In this document: positions 33,928-43,639 of the stretch, in pieces
Layout of the letters: the number at the start of each line of letters is the position of its first letter
How positions within the stretch are numbered: position 1 is the first letter of the stretch
From: Clostridia bacterium
GTDB taxonomy: Bacteria > Bacillota > Clostridia > Oscillospirales > Acutalibacteraceae
NCBI GenBank assembly: GCA_017403065.1
Contig: JAFQOT010000002.1
Coordinates: forward strand, 1-64,000
Length of the DNA stretch: 64,000 nucleotides
Direction: 5' to 3'
Made by a program: the position numbers and the translations under genes
Notes under the pieces: generated by a model
Database searches by the model: none
What the model was told of the DNA's origin: nothing
Seen by the model: the letters and a program-made list of their open reading frames with translations, nothing else

Positions 33928-34959
33928 CTACCCTATAATAGCCTGGGATTTGTTTTTATCAGCTATACATACCCAAGAGCTTCCCTGATTTACAGTAAGC
34001 TCAGTTCCGTCTGTGTTCTTGAAGGTGAAGCCGTTGGAGGATGCTCCCTTGCTCCAGATTATAGGAGTATATGTACCGTTTACAAAATAATATCCGTTGC
34101 CAGACTCAAGAGCCACTTTACGATATTTTTCTAAAGGATAATTACTCATTGTAGTATAAAGCACGAATACATTTTTAACTGTTGTACTTTCTTTTGTATT
34201 GTAATCTTTTCTCTCTACATTCTTAAAAAATCTTGTGTATTCGCCTGTGGCAGAATCATATTTAAAGGTGGTTTTATAAGAATTAGAGAATGGTACTGTA
34301 ACAGAATTTGCGGTGTTAGAAAAGGCTACCGAGGTATCCTTATCAGAAAATTTCTGCCAGGTGCTATCTGTATTGCTTTGGGTATTGATTTTTGACTTTT
34401 GAAGAAAATTCCAAAGCTTTTCACCGTAAGCGTATAAAGTGTGTTCCTTGCTTAAACCGTTAGAAATACGGGCGCCCGCATTTTTTTCGCTTAAGGTAAA
34501 GGCTGTGGTATGCTTAAGATGAGGTGCGGCATAGTTAGGGTCTTGACCGTGGTGAATGTATATTGCATCATGACCCATAGCTAAATCTATGTACACATAT
34601 CTGGCTGAACGTACTGTACCAACTTTTTCTACCTTATTGACATTTTTATATACAGCTAAAAGACGGGTAATACCGCCCTCAACCTCGGTTTCATAAACAA
34701 TATCCGCTTTATTTAATCCGGTTTGAACAGGCTGAGCTGTAGAAATATTGTTAATCATTATAGCTACGGGGCGCTGTGATGCTTCTGCCTTTGTTAATTC
34801 GGCAACGCCTGTAAGAGAATTTACATATAATTCTTCCTTCTTTTCGGATGATGTTGATTCTTGAACCTTTTCAACCTCCAGACTCTCCTTATTTTTAGAG
34901 CAGCCCACGCTTAAGGCTAAACAAAAGCACAAGATAATGGGTATAATTTTTTTAAGCAT
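33928..34959 (-). CDS. DUF3048 domain lipoprotein (YerB-like)
   Basis: A 343-residue surface lipoprotein. The signal peptide ends in SVGC (C20) after a hydrophobic stretch. The DUF3048 domain shows RPVAIMINNISTAQPVQTGL, ADIVYETEVEGGITRLLAVY, VGTVRSARYVYIDLAMGHDAIYIHHG, and the C-terminal lobe with NGYYFVNGTYTPIIWSKG and SSWVCIADK. Members occur widely in spore-forming Firmicutes and are of unknown function; wall or envelope association is likely from the anchor. Single gene, convergent with the tRNA operon. Confidence 0.9.
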   Translation of the reverse strand: MLKKIIPIILCFCLALSVGCSKNKESLEVEKVQESTSSEKKEELYVNSLTGVAELTKAEASQRPVAIMINNISTAQPVQTGLNKADIVYETEVEGGITRLLAVYKNVNKVEKVGTVRSARYVYIDLAMGHDAIYIHHGQDPNYAAPHLKHTTAFTLSEKNAGARISNGLSKEHTLYAYGEKLWNFLQKSKINTQSNTDSTWQKFSDKDTSVAFSNTANSVTVPFSNSYKTTFKYDSATGEYTRFFKNVERKDYNTKESTTVKNVFVLYTTMSNYPLEKYRKVALESGNGYYFVNGTYTPIIWSKGASSNGFTFKNTDGTELTVNQGSSWVCIADKNKSQAIIG

Positions 34960-35091
34960 TTTTTCATCCTCCGAAAAGTTATATTGTGTTTGAAATCATT
35001 TAACTAACACATTATATAGTATATTACAATATCCCATACTTTTCAATAGGTATTTTAAAAAATTATTTACCAATTTTTAATATTGCCGTAC

Positions 35092-35120
35092 TTGAATTAT
35101 TTTTTTTAATATGCTAAAAT
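35092..35120 (+). promoter_or_regulatory. Promoter of the membrane-anchored gene at 35153
   Basis: TTGAAT (35092-35097), 17 bases, TAAAAT (35115-35120). It supports the start at 35153 over the longer frame. Confidence 0.7.
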
Positions 35121-35152
35121 TTTTATATATTATAATACAAGGAAGACCCGAT

Positions 35153-35890
35153 ATGGCAGAAAAGAAAAACGAAATATTAGAAGAACAGCGTAAAGCCCGA
35201 CAGGAATTTTTAAGGCTAAAGAAAATGCAACAAGGCGAAATAGATGCTGGCCCTAAGCCTAGCGAAATGGCTAAAACCTTAAAAACCCCTAAAGAGAAAT
35301 TTTCGCACTTTTGGAATTACAACAAATGGTTTGTAATAGCAGGCATTATATCGGCTTTATTTATTGCGGTTATAGTCGCTCAATGCGTAACCCGTACAGA
35401 GTACGATTTAAAATTAGTTTACTTTACATACACACCCGTTTTAGACAATCAGCTTTCCTCGGTTGCAGATTATATTGAAGAATTTACCCCTGATGTTAAT
35501 AAGGACGGAGAGGTTAATGTTCAGGTAGTAAATTGCAGCATAAACGAAAACAGCGACAATATTACATACAATAACAGTATTTACACAAAAATTCAGACAA
35601 TGGTAGCCGTAGAGCCCAGCGCTATGCTCTATATCACCGATGAAAAATCAATATCTTACTTTGATGTTTTATCAGATGACGGGGGTGATTTTCTGGAAAA
35701 TTCAACCACCCTATTAGGTAAGGATTTTTATACTAAAACAAAAACCGAGGGCTTCGGCGAATTATATGAAGGGCTTTCGATATCCTGCAGAAAAATCGAC
35801 AATACATTATTAGAAGAAAATGAGGAAGCAAAGCTTTATTATGAGGCGGCTAAAAAAGTCATTAAAAAAATAAACGAAAAGCAAAAATAA
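35153..35890 (+). CDS. Membrane-anchored protein of unknown function
   Basis: I do not recognise the family. The 245-residue protein has a charged cytoplasmic N-terminus (about 1-55, rich in Lys/Glu), one membrane helix at about 60-82, and an extracytoplasmic domain of about 160 residues rich in Asn, Asp and Thr. Type II topology is predicted. AAGGAAG eight bases upstream sets the ATG at 35153. It lies alone between the DUF3048 lipoprotein and the alcohol dehydrogenase. Confidence 0.7.
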   Translation: MAEKKNEILEEQRKARQEFLRLKKMQQGEIDAGPKPSEMAKTLKTPKEKFSHFWNYNKWFVIAGIISALFIAVIVAQCVTRTEYDLKLVYFTYTPVLDNQLSSVADYIEEFTPDVNKDGEVNVQVVNCSINENSDNITYNNSIYTKIQTMVAVEPSAMLYITDEKSISYFDVLSDDGGDFLENSTTLLGKDFYTKTKTEGFGELYEGLSISCRKIDNTLLEENEEAKLYYEAAKKVIKKINEKQK

Positions 35891-35960
35891 ATATTGAAAT
35901 ACTATCATTTTTGTTGTATAATATTATTAGTTAAAAATTTAACAATGAAAGGTGATTCCA

Positions 35961-37106
35961 ATGAATAAGTTTGTACTTAACGAAACCTCCTACCACGGCG
36001 CAGGCGCTATCAATGCGATTCCTGATGAAATCAAGAATCGCGGCTTTAAAAAGGTATTTGTTACCTCTGACCCTGACCTTGTAAAATTCGGTATTGTTAA
36101 AAAGGTTACCGACCTTTTAGACGCTGCTAATATCAGCTACACCCTTTATACCGACATTAAAGCAAACCCAACTATTGAAAATGTTCAGCACGGTGTAGAA
36201 GAATTTAAAAAGGCTGAAGCTGACTGCATCGTTGCCATCGGCGGCGGCTCTGCAATGGATACTTCAAAGGCTATCGGCATTATTATCACCAACCCTGAAT
36301 TTTCTGATGTTCGCTCATTAGAGGGTGTTGCTCCTACAAAGAATCCTTGCGTTCCGATTATTGCTGTTCCAACAACAGCAGGTACTGCAGCTGAAGTTAC
36401 TATCAACTACGTTATTACCGACGTTGAAAAGAAACGTAAATTTGTTTGCGTTGACGCTCACGACATTCCTGTTTGCGCTGTTGTTGACCCTGATATGATG
36501 AACTCTATGCCTGCCGCCCTAACCGCTGCTACAGGTATGGACGCTTTGACTCACGCTATCGAAGGCTACATCACAAAGGGCGCTTGGGAGCTTTCAGATA
36601 TGTTCCACATTAAAGCTATTGAAATTATTGCCCGTTCTTTACGTGGAGCAGTTGCTAATACTGCTGAAGGCAGAGAAGGAATGGCTCTCGGTCAGTATGT
36701 TGCAGGTATGGGCTTCTCTAACGTAGGTCTTGGTGTTGATCACTCTATGGCTCATACACTTTCTGCTTATTATGATACTCCACACGGTAAGGCTTGCGCT
36801 ATCTTACTTCCTACCATTATGGCTTACAATGCCGAATACACAGGCGAAAAGTATAAGGATATTGCTATAGCTATGGGTGTTGAGGGTGTTGAGAATATGA
36901 CTCAGGCCGAATACCGTCAGGCAGCTGTTGACGCTGTAAGAAAGCTTGCTGAGGATGTTGGTATTCCTACTACACTTAAAGGTATTGTTAAGGAAGAAGA
37001 TATCGATGCCTTAGCTAAGGATGCCTTTGCTGATGCTTGCCGTCCAGGTAACCCAAGAGAAACTTCTGAAGAAGAAATTAAAGAGCTTTACAGAAGCCTT
37101 ATGTAA
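35961..37106 (+). CDS. Iron-containing alcohol dehydrogenase (FucO-like)
   Basis: Group III metal-dependent alcohol dehydrogenase, 381 aa. The NAD-binding half has VAIGGGSAMDTSKAIG; the metal half has TAATGMDALTHAIEGY and GLGVDHSMAHTLSAYYDTPHGKACAILLP, supplying the Asp and three His iron ligands. It is closest in form to lactaldehyde/propanediol oxidoreductase (FucO), but no fucose or propanediol genes are adjacent, so it may serve general fermentative reduction. ATG at 35961 fits the GAAAGGTG ribosome site; a GTG nine bases earlier does not. Codon use looks like a highly expressed gene. Confidence 0.9.
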   Translation: MNKFVLNETSYHGAGAINAIPDEIKNRGFKKVFVTSDPDLVKFGIVKKVTDLLDAANISYTLYTDIKANPTIENVQHGVEEFKKAEADCIVAIGGGSAMDTSKAIGIIITNPEFSDVRSLEGVAPTKNPCVPIIAVPTTAGTAAEVTINYVITDVEKKRKFVCVDAHDIPVCAVVDPDMMNSMPAALTAATGMDALTHAIEGYITKGAWELSDMFHIKAIEIIARSLRGAVANTAEGREGMALGQYVAGMGFSNVGLGVDHSMAHTLSAYYDTPHGKACAILLPTIMAYNAEYTGEKYKDIAIAMGVEGVENMTQAEYRQAAVDAVRKLAEDVGIPTTLKGIVKEEDIDALAKDAFADACRPGNPRETSEEEIKELYRSLM

Positions 37107-37130
37107 TCTGGATTAAACAAAACCTAACAA

Positions 37131-37166
37131 AATCCCAAGTGTTACAAATAACACTTGGGATTTTTT
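37131..37166. terminator. Bidirectional terminator between alcohol dehydrogenase and his operon
   Basis: AATCCCAAGTGTTA pairs perfectly with TAACACTTGGGATT around a CAAA loop; T tracts on both strands. Confidence 0.92.
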
Positions 37167-37974
37167 ATATTATATCTACATATTCAATTTTATTTTCGGT
37201 TATAATAGCCTGCTTTTTAAAGCCAATTTCTAAGGCTAAGGGTTTAGAAACATCAAACCCAAAATCAAGCTTTGATTTATCGTGGCAATCGCTTGAAAAA
37301 ATTATGCTACCGTTGTTTTCATAAATCATCTTTAAAATTTCAGGCAAGGGATAAGGCGCCGTTCTGTACCCTCGCGCCATAGCCCCCGTATTGATTTCAA
37401 AGGGCTTTTGATACTTTACAAGCTCCTTTACTGCCCTTTCAGCAGCAGTTAAAAACCGTTTGGTAGGCTTATATGGTATTCGCTCGCAATTTTTAAGCAC
37501 TAAATCAAAATGACCTATTATATCTGCATTTGTTTTTACCACTACATCCTTTATTAAGGAAAAATAATCCTCTGCAAAGGCATCAAAATCATTTTGATAA
37601 TAGCATTCAAGCTGCCGAGTCATTTCATCGACTGAGCCGTCAACGATTAAAAATTCACCGTTTTTTAAAATATTATGCACCGAGCCGATAACATAATCAT
37701 AAACATCTGTAGGTGTTTGAGAATAATAATCCTGCTCTATACCGCAAAAAATTTTAATTTTATCTTTATATTTTTCTTTTAAGGTGTGAATTTCGTTTCT
37801 GTATTTTTCAGCCGACTCCCGACTCATAACATACTGGGCATCCTTTTCAAGATAGCTGTGGGATGAAAAGCCTATTGAGGTAAAGCCCTTATCAATAGCG
37901 GCTAACACCATTTCTTCAGGACTGTCTTTTCCGTCGCAGTAATACGTATGTGTATGAAAATTAGTTTTTATCAT
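37165..37974 (-). CDS. hisJ: Histidinol-phosphatase, PHP type
   Basis: Removes phosphate from histidinol phosphate, using the PHP metal site. Motifs: [11 protein letters not shown] at the start, [30 protein letters not shown], and ISDCHD-like [11 protein letters not shown]. Length 269 aa fits HisJ/HisK. It is the last gene of the his operon and overlaps hisIE by 14 bases, which supports a histidine rather than general PHP role. Confidence 0.92.
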   Translation of the reverse strand: MIKTNFHTHTYYCDGKDSPEEMVLAAIDKGFTSIGFSSHSYLEKDAQYVMSRESAEKYRNEIHTLKEKYKDKIKIFCGIEQDYYSQTPTDVYDYVIGSVHNILKNGEFLIVDGSVDEMTRQLECYYQNDFDAFAEDYFSLIKDVVVKTNADIIGHFDLVLKNCERIPYKPTKRFLTAAERAVKELVKYQKPFEINTGAMARGYRTAPYPLPEILKMIYENNGSIIFSSDCHDKSKLDFGFDVSKPLALEIGFKKQAIITENKIEYVDII

Positions 37975-38632
37975 TACCTGTCATCTTTTCCTGTTTTACT
38001 TTATGGTCAATAATATGACGTGAAGCTAACTCTTTTCTCACATCGTCAAGAGAAATCCCCATTTCAACCATCATAACCATAATATGATATGCAAGGTCGG
38101 CAATTTCATAAACAGTTTCATTTTTATCATCAGCCTTGCCGGCAATAATAACCTCGGTAGATTCCTCGCCTATTTTTTTGAGAATCTTATCTATTCCTTT
38201 CTGGAATAAATAGGTCGTGTAAGAGCCTTCAGGCATTTGTTCTTTTCTGTCTTGTAACAGCTTATAAAGTCCGTCCATAGAAAATTCGTTTAATTCATCG
38301 CTTTTATAAACAGAATTATTGAAACAGCTGTCTGTTCCCATATGACAAGCAGGACCGTCCTTTTCTACAACCACCAAAAGCGCATCATTATCACAGTCGG
38401 CAGTAATAGATACAATATGCTGATAATTACCGCTTGTTTCCCCTTTAAGCCATAATTCATTACGGGAACGGCTGTAAAAACAAGTTAACCCTTTCTCCAT
38501 AGAAATCTTAAGGCTTTCCTTATTCATATAGGCAACAGTAAGCACCTTTTTAGAATTGTTATCAACTACAACTGCAGGGATTAAGCCCTTTTCATCAAAT
38601 TTTAATTTGTCTATATTTATCATCATATTCAC
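37961..38632 (-). CDS. hisIE: Bifunctional phosphoribosyl-AMP cyclohydrolase / phosphoribosyl-ATP diphosphatase
   Basis: Steps 2 and 3 of histidine synthesis. HisI domain at about 1-115 ([44 protein letters not shown] with zinc/magnesium ligands) and HisE domain at about 125-210 ([44 protein letters not shown]). The fusion is common. It starts one base after the hisF stop. Confidence 0.95.
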   Translation of the reverse strand: MNMMINIDKLKFDEKGLIPAVVVDNNSKKVLTVAYMNKESLKISMEKGLTCFYSRSRNELWLKGETSGNYQHIVSITADCDNDALLVVVEKDGPACHMGTDSCFNNSVYKSDELNEFSMDGLYKLLQDRKEQMPEGSYTTYLFQKGIDKILKKIGEESTEVIIAGKADDKNETVYEIADLAYHIMVMMVEMGISLDDVRKELASRHIIDHKVKQEKMTGNDKN

Positions 38633-39391
38633 CTATATTCTAACTGTTATATTATTTTTAGCCATTTGTTTTTTTAATTCGGCAATACTAACCTCACCAA
38701 AGTGGAAAATAGAAGCCGCAAGCCCTGCATCAATTTCAGGTATTTCTTTAAAAAGGGTGATAAAATCGTCTATTGACCCTGCGCCGCCCGAAGCTATTAC
38801 AGGCACCTTCACTACCTTTTGCACAGCCTTTAACAATTCAATATCAAAGCCTTTTTTAACACCGTCGGTATCTATAGAATTTACCACTACCTCACCTGCG
38901 CCCTTTTCTACGCAAGCCTTTATCCAACCGATTGCCTCCATTCCGGTATCCTCTCTGCCACCTTTGGCAAAGACCCTGAACTCACCGTCAACCCGTTTTA
39001 CATCCACCGACAGCACGACACACTGGTCACCGTATTTTTTTGCCGCCTGTGTTATTAAATCGGGATTTTTAATCGCCCCGGAATTTACACTAACCTTATC
39101 GGCGCCGCATTTTAAAACTCTGTCAAAGTCCTCTATAGTGTTTATGCCGCCGCCTACAGTTAAGGGAATAAATATATTAGAAGCTACTTCTTTTAATATA
39201 TCGGTAAAAAGCTTTCTTCCGTCACTTGAGGCTGTAATATCATAAAAAACCAATTCGTCAGCGCCGCAGTCACTATAATATTTACCCAGCTCTACAGGTG
39301 AAGAAACATCATTAAGGTTTTCAAAGTTTACACCCTTTACAACACGTCCGTTTTTAACATCAAGACAAGGGATTATTCGTTTGGTAATCAT
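38633..39391 (-). CDS. hisF: Imidazole glycerol phosphate synthase subunit HisF
   Basis: Cyclase half of the HisFH enzyme, forming imidazole glycerol phosphate and AICAR. TIM barrel of 252 residues with IPCLDVKNGRVVKGVNF, catalytic Asp in CLDV, LTVGGGINTIEDF, SVDVKRVDG, and NSIDTDGVKKGFD. Overlaps hisA by four bases. Confidence 0.97.
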   Translation of the reverse strand: MITKRIIPCLDVKNGRVVKGVNFENLNDVSSPVELGKYYSDCGADELVFYDITASSDGRKLFTDILKEVASNIFIPLTVGGGINTIEDFDRVLKCGADKVSVNSGAIKNPDLITQAAKKYGDQCVVLSVDVKRVDGEFRVFAKGGREDTGMEAIGWIKACVEKGAGEVVVNSIDTDGVKKGFDIELLKAVQKVVKVPVIASGGAGSIDDFITLFKEIPEIDAGLAASIFHFGEVSIAELKKQMAKNNITVRI

Positions 39392-40101
39392 TTTGCGGCC
39401 TCCAATGCCTCTCTTAAATCTATCGCCCCTATATAATAGGCTTTTCCGATTATAGCTCCGTATAAATCAAGCTTTCTCAAGGCCTTGATATCATCAATGG
39501 TTGATACTCCTCCGGAAGCTGTAATATCAATACTGAATTTTTCACTTAATTGTCTGTAAAGCTGACGGTTGGTGCCCTGCATTGCGCCGTCCTTAGAAAT
39601 ATCGGTACAAATTATAGTTTTAACACCTATGTTTTCCATTCGCTCGCAAAACTCAAAGCAACTGTATTTAGATTTTTCTAACCATCCCTTAATAGCTACA
39701 AATCCATCCTTTACATCAACACCTACAGCTATTGAATCACCGTATTTAGCTACTGCAGTTTTTAAAAATTCCTCGTCAGTTACAGCTGCAGTACCTAAAA
39801 TCACTCTATTTACTCCATTTTTAAGGTAGGTATCTACAGTATCTATAGAGCGAATACCACCGCCTATCTCGGTAAAAAGACCTGTTTGGTTGGCAATCTG
39901 CTTTACTATTTCTAAATTTGGAGTAGTACCGTTTTTAGCTCCCTCTAAATCTACGATATGAATATATTGGGCGCCTTTATTTTTAAAATCCAAAGCAATT
40001 TCTATAGGGTTTTCACTATAAACGGTCATCTGACTGTAATCACCTTTAAAAAGGCGTACAGCCTTGCCGTCATACAAATCTATTGCGGGAAATAATTTCA
40101 T
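39388..40101 (-). CDS. hisA: Phosphoribosylformimino-5-aminoimidazole carboxamide ribotide isomerase HisA
   Basis: TIM-barrel isomerase, step 4 of the pathway, 237 aa. FPAIDLYDGKAVRLFKGDY, HIVDLEGAKNG, IGGGIRSID, VGVDVKDGFVAIKGW, CTDISKDGAMQGTN, and SGGVSTIDDI are all in place, including the two catalytic Asp residues. Starts three bases after the hisH stop. Confidence 0.97.
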   Translation of the reverse strand: MKLFPAIDLYDGKAVRLFKGDYSQMTVYSENPIEIALDFKNKGAQYIHIVDLEGAKNGTTPNLEIVKQIANQTGLFTEIGGGIRSIDTVDTYLKNGVNRVILGTAAVTDEEFLKTAVAKYGDSIAVGVDVKDGFVAIKGWLEKSKYSCFEFCERMENIGVKTIICTDISKDGAMQGTNRQLYRQLSEKFSIDITASGGVSTIDDIKALRKLDLYGAIIGKAYYIGAIDLREALEAAK

Positions 40102-40104
40102 TTT

Positions 40105-40716
40105 TTACGACCTTTCGCAAAATGCTTTTAAAATATTTAGTCCCACCTTGCCGCTTTTTTCGGGGTGAAACTGACATCCGTATATATTATCCTTTTGCAC
40201 TGCGGCAGTTAATTCTTTTCCGTATTCACAGGTGGCGACTAATGCATCGTCGCAATTTTCAGCATAAAAGGAATGAACAAAATATACACAGTCACCGTCG
40301 TTAATATACTCAAACAAGGGGCTTTTCTTTTTAAAGCTTAAAGCATTCCAACCAATGTGCGGGATTTTCAGATTTTCGGGTAAATTACCCTGCATATCCA
40401 CAACCTGTCCCTTAATAAGACCCAATCCCTCATATTCGCCGTACTCATAGCTTTTTTCAAAAAGCATCTGCATACCAAGGCAAATACCCATCAAAGCCTT
40501 GCCCTCTTTTGCCTGCTTAATTATAAGCTCTCTCAGTCCCGAGCTGTTTAGCTTTTCTATTGCATCGCCAAAAGCTCCCACACCGGGAAGAATTAACTTA
40601 TCTGCGCTTTTTATAACCTCTTCATCACTTGTAACAACAGCATTCTCACCTATTGCCTTAAGTGATGAAACAAGGGAAAATAAATTCCCCACACCGTAAT
40701 CTATAATAGCTATCAT
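40105..40716 (-). CDS. hisH: Imidazole glycerol phosphate synthase subunit HisH
   Basis: Glutaminase half of HisFH, a class I amidotransferase of 203 aa. MIAIIDYGVGNLFSL and LPGVGAFGDA at the N-terminus; nucleophile Cys in GICLGMQMLFE; His/Glu of the triad in CQFHPEKSGKVG. The start overlaps the hisB stop by one base. Confidence 0.97.
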   Translation of the reverse strand: MIAIIDYGVGNLFSLVSSLKAIGENAVVTSDEEVIKSADKLILPGVGAFGDAIEKLNSSGLRELIIKQAKEGKALMGICLGMQMLFEKSYEYGEYEGLGLIKGQVVDMQGNLPENLKIPHIGWNALSFKKKSPLFEYINDGDCVYFVHSFYAENCDDALVATCEYGKELTAAVQKDNIYGCQFHPEKSGKVGLNILKAFCERS

Positions 40717-41303
40717 TAAAGTACTCCCTTGGTTGACGGAATTTCGTTCTTATAATCCTTGTCAATAGCTACTGCCTGCTTTAAAGAACGGGCAACAGAT
40801 TTAAAGGCAGCCTCAATAATATGGTGAGAATTTGTACCGTTTAGTTTCTTTATATGAAGTGTAATATCAGCTTTGCGAACAAAAGCCTCGAAAAATTCCT
40901 GTGTTAGTTCTGTATCAAAATCTCCCACCTTGAATGCGGGTATAGATAAATCATATTCTAAGTGGCTTCTGCCCGAAATATCAACAGCAGTTAAGACCAA
41001 GCTTTCGTCCATAGGTAAAATAAAACTGCCGTAACGGTTAATCCCCATATTATCGCCCAAGCAAGCCCTTAATCCATCACCTAAGGCTATGCCAATATCT
41101 TCAACTGTGTGGTGATAGTCAACATTTGTATCTCCAATACATTTAAGCTCTAAATCAAATCTTGCGTGGCGGGACAGTAAAGTAAGCATATGGTCTAAAA
41201 AGCCACAGCCTGAATTTATATTGCTTTGTCCCTTACCATCAATATCGAGCTTTAATTCAATATCAGTTTCATTGGTTTTTCTTATAATATCAGCTGTTCT
41301 CAT
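40716..41303 (-). CDS. hisB: Imidazoleglycerol-phosphate dehydratase
   Basis: Mn-dependent dehydratase, 195 aa, without a phosphatase domain (that role is taken by hisJ). Metal motifs: GFLDHMLTLLSRH, DYHHTVEDIGIALG, HIIEAAFKSVARSLKQA. It overlaps hisC by 14 bases. Confidence 0.97.
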   Translation of the reverse strand: MRTADIIRKTNETDIELKLDIDGKGQSNINSGCGFLDHMLTLLSRHARFDLELKCIGDTNVDYHHTVEDIGIALGDGLRACLGDNMGINRYGSFILPMDESLVLTAVDISGRSHLEYDLSIPAFKVGDFDTELTQEFFEAFVRKADITLHIKKLNGTNSHHIIEAAFKSVARSLKQAVAIDKDYKNEIPSTKGVL

Positions 41304-42360
41304 TTTTTTCTCCTAATATTTCTTTTACTTTTGAAATTAACTCTTTCATTTGCTTAATAGTGCCTATCGTAATTCGATTATATTCTGAAATTCTTTCATT
41401 TGTAAAGTGCCTTATTAGTACGCCCTTTTCCTTAAGCTTTATATACAGGTCCTGACCTGAGATTTTATCACTCTTAGCGAAGACGAAATTAGCTTTTGAA
41501 TCTAAAACCTCAAAATCCAATTTTTCAAGCTCAATTTTAGTGAATTTTCTGTTCTCAATAATTTTTCGGCAATTTTCTTTGTAATAATCATCATCACAAA
41601 GAGTTGCCAAACCTGCCACCTGTGTCAAACGGTTTATATTATAAGGGTTTGTAGAATATTTGATTTTTTCAAGGTCGGCTATTATATCCTTGTGGGCTAT
41701 TGCAAAGCCAAGTCTGCCTCCCGCAAGACTGCGTGATTTTGAAAAGGTCTGACAAACAAGAAGATTATCATACTTTTCAGTAAGCCTGCAAGCACTTTCA
41801 CCGCCAAAATCAACATAGGCTTCATCAATCAATACTACTGCTTTGGGGTTTGACTTAATGAGTTCTTCAATTTCATCAAGCTTTAATGCAATACCTGTAG
41901 GCGCATTTGGATTAGCAATTACCACTAAACCCGTTTGACCTTTAAAGGCGTCTTTATCAATGGTGAAATCCTTTTTTAAAGGAACTATCCTTGAATTAAC
42001 ACCGTGAAGCTGAGCAAAAACCTGATAAAAGCCATAAGTTATATCAGGATATACAGCCCCTTTTTCTGCATAAGCCATAAATGCAAAATTCAAAATATCA
42101 TCCGACCCGTTGGATAAGAATACATTTTCAGGCTTTACAGAATAGGTTTCGGCTAATTTAGCCTTCAGCTTTTTACAGTCAGGGTCGCAGTAAAGCCGTA
42201 AATCGCTGATTTCCTCCCTGTTTATAGCCTCTATCACCTTTTGGGACGGCTCAAAGGGAGATTCATTTGTATTAAGCTTTATGTACTTAATATCCTGTGG
42301 TTGTTCCCCAGGTACATATTCTTCTAAATCTGAAAATTTTTCACTTAAAAATCTACTCAT
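41290..42360 (-). CDS. hisC: Histidinol-phosphate aminotransferase
   Basis: PLP-dependent aminotransferase, 356 aa. LNTNESPFEPS near the start, SNGSDDILNFAF, NPNAPTGIAL, DEAYVDFGG, and the PLP lysine in SKSRSLAGGRLGFA. Overlaps hisD by eight bases. Confidence 0.95.
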   Translation of the reverse strand: MSRFLSEKFSDLEEYVPGEQPQDIKYIKLNTNESPFEPSQKVIEAINREEISDLRLYCDPDCKKLKAKLAETYSVKPENVFLSNGSDDILNFAFMAYAEKGAVYPDITYGFYQVFAQLHGVNSRIVPLKKDFTIDKDAFKGQTGLVVIANPNAPTGIALKLDEIEELIKSNPKAVVLIDEAYVDFGGESACRLTEKYDNLLVCQTFSKSRSLAGGRLGFAIAHKDIIADLEKIKYSTNPYNINRLTQVAGLATLCDDDYYKENCRKIIENRKFTKIELEKLDFEVLDSKANFVFAKSDKISGQDLYIKLKEKGVLIRHFTNERISEYNRITIGTIKQMKELISKVKEILGEKNENS

Positions 42361-43639
42361 CTTGATTACACTCTAATCTTATTACAGCGCTTTTTGCATG
42401 GGCTGAAAGTCCTTCCTTTTCTGCAAAAAAGGCTACATCCTCAGCAGCCTTAAACAAGGCTTCCTTTGTATAATAGGTATACTGTGTTTTCTTGACAAAA
42501 TCATCCACTGATAAGGGAGAAGAAAATCTTGCAGTACCACTGGTAGGTAAGGTGTGATTTGCTCCTGCGTAGTAATCCCCCAACGCTTCAGGGCAGTATC
42601 TTCCCATAAAAATACTTCCCGCATTTTTGATTTTATCGAGATAATCAAAGGGGTTATCAACACAAAGCTCTAAATGCTCAGGCGCGATTTCATTTGCTAC
42701 CTCTAAAACATCGCAAATATTATCAGCAACAATGATTTTACCGTTATTGTCAATAGATGCTCTTGCAATCTCCTGTCGGGGTAAAACCGCTAACTGATTT
42801 TCTATTTCAGCTGCTACCTTGTTTGCTAAATCCATACTATCTGTGACTAAAACTGCGCTTGCCATTTTATCATGCTCTGCTTGAGATAAAAGGTCTGCGG
42901 CAACAAATTTGGGATTGCTTTTTTTATCAGCTATAACCAAAATCTCACTTGGACCCGCTATCATATCAATAGAAACTCTGCCAAACACCTGACGCTTAGC
43001 CTCAGCAACAAAGGCATTACCGGGACCTACGATTTTATCAACCTTAGGTACTGTTTCGGTACCGTATGCCAATGCAGCCACAGCCTGTGCTCCGCCCATT
43101 TTAAAAATTCTGTCTACCCCTGCAATTTTCGCCGCCGCCAATATAACAGGATTAACCTTGCCGTTTTCAAGAGGCGGTGTTGCGATACAAATTTCACTGC
43201 AGCCTGCAATCTTTGCAGGTATACTGTCCATCAAAACAGTAGACGGATAAGCGGCTGTTCCACCAGGTACGTAAAGTCCCACCTTTTCTATAGGTGTTAC
43301 CTTCTGACCTGTAACTATACCCTCGTTATCATTGATAATAAAGCTGTTTTTAACCTGTTTTTCGTGGAAATTGCGGATATTTTTCGCCGCATTTTTAATT
43401 ATTTCTATAAACTTAGGCTCTACCAAATCGAAAGCCTCATCAATTTCACTTTGGCTTACCTCAAGACTTTTAAGGTCTGCTTTATCAAATTTTTTAGCAT
43501 ACTCGAAAAGCGCCTTGTCACCCTTTTGCTTTACATCTTGAATAATATCTGTAACAATATCAGCAACATCAAAGGAATTTTCGCCTCTTTCAAAAATTTC
43601 ATCCTTTGAAACCTGACCGTATTTCATAATTTTAATCAT
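42353..43639 (-). CDS. hisD: Histidinol dehydrogenase
   Basis: NAD- and zinc-dependent final two oxidation steps to histidine, 428 aa. GLYVPGGTAAYPSTVLM, GAQAVAALAYGTETVPKVDKIVGPGNAFVAEAKR, SLSQAEHD-like DLLSQAEHDKMASAVLVT, PEHLELC, and GDYYAGANHTLPTSGTARF cover the zinc and substrate residues. Overlaps hisZG by eight bases. Confidence 0.97.
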   Translation of the reverse strand: MIKIMKYGQVSKDEIFERGENSFDVADIVTDIIQDVKQKGDKALFEYAKKFDKADLKSLEVSQSEIDEAFDLVEPKFIEIIKNAAKNIRNFHEKQVKNSFIINDNEGIVTGQKVTPIEKVGLYVPGGTAAYPSTVLMDSIPAKIAGCSEICIATPPLENGKVNPVILAAAKIAGVDRIFKMGGAQAVAALAYGTETVPKVDKIVGPGNAFVAEAKRQVFGRVSIDMIAGPSEILVIADKKSNPKFVAADLLSQAEHDKMASAVLVTDSMDLANKVAAEIENQLAVLPRQEIARASIDNNGKIIVADNICDVLEVANEIAPEHLELCVDNPFDYLDKIKNAGSIFMGRYCPEALGDYYAGANHTLPTSGTARFSSPLSVDDFVKKTQYTYYTKEALFKAAEDVAFFAEKEGLSAHAKSAVIRLECNQDE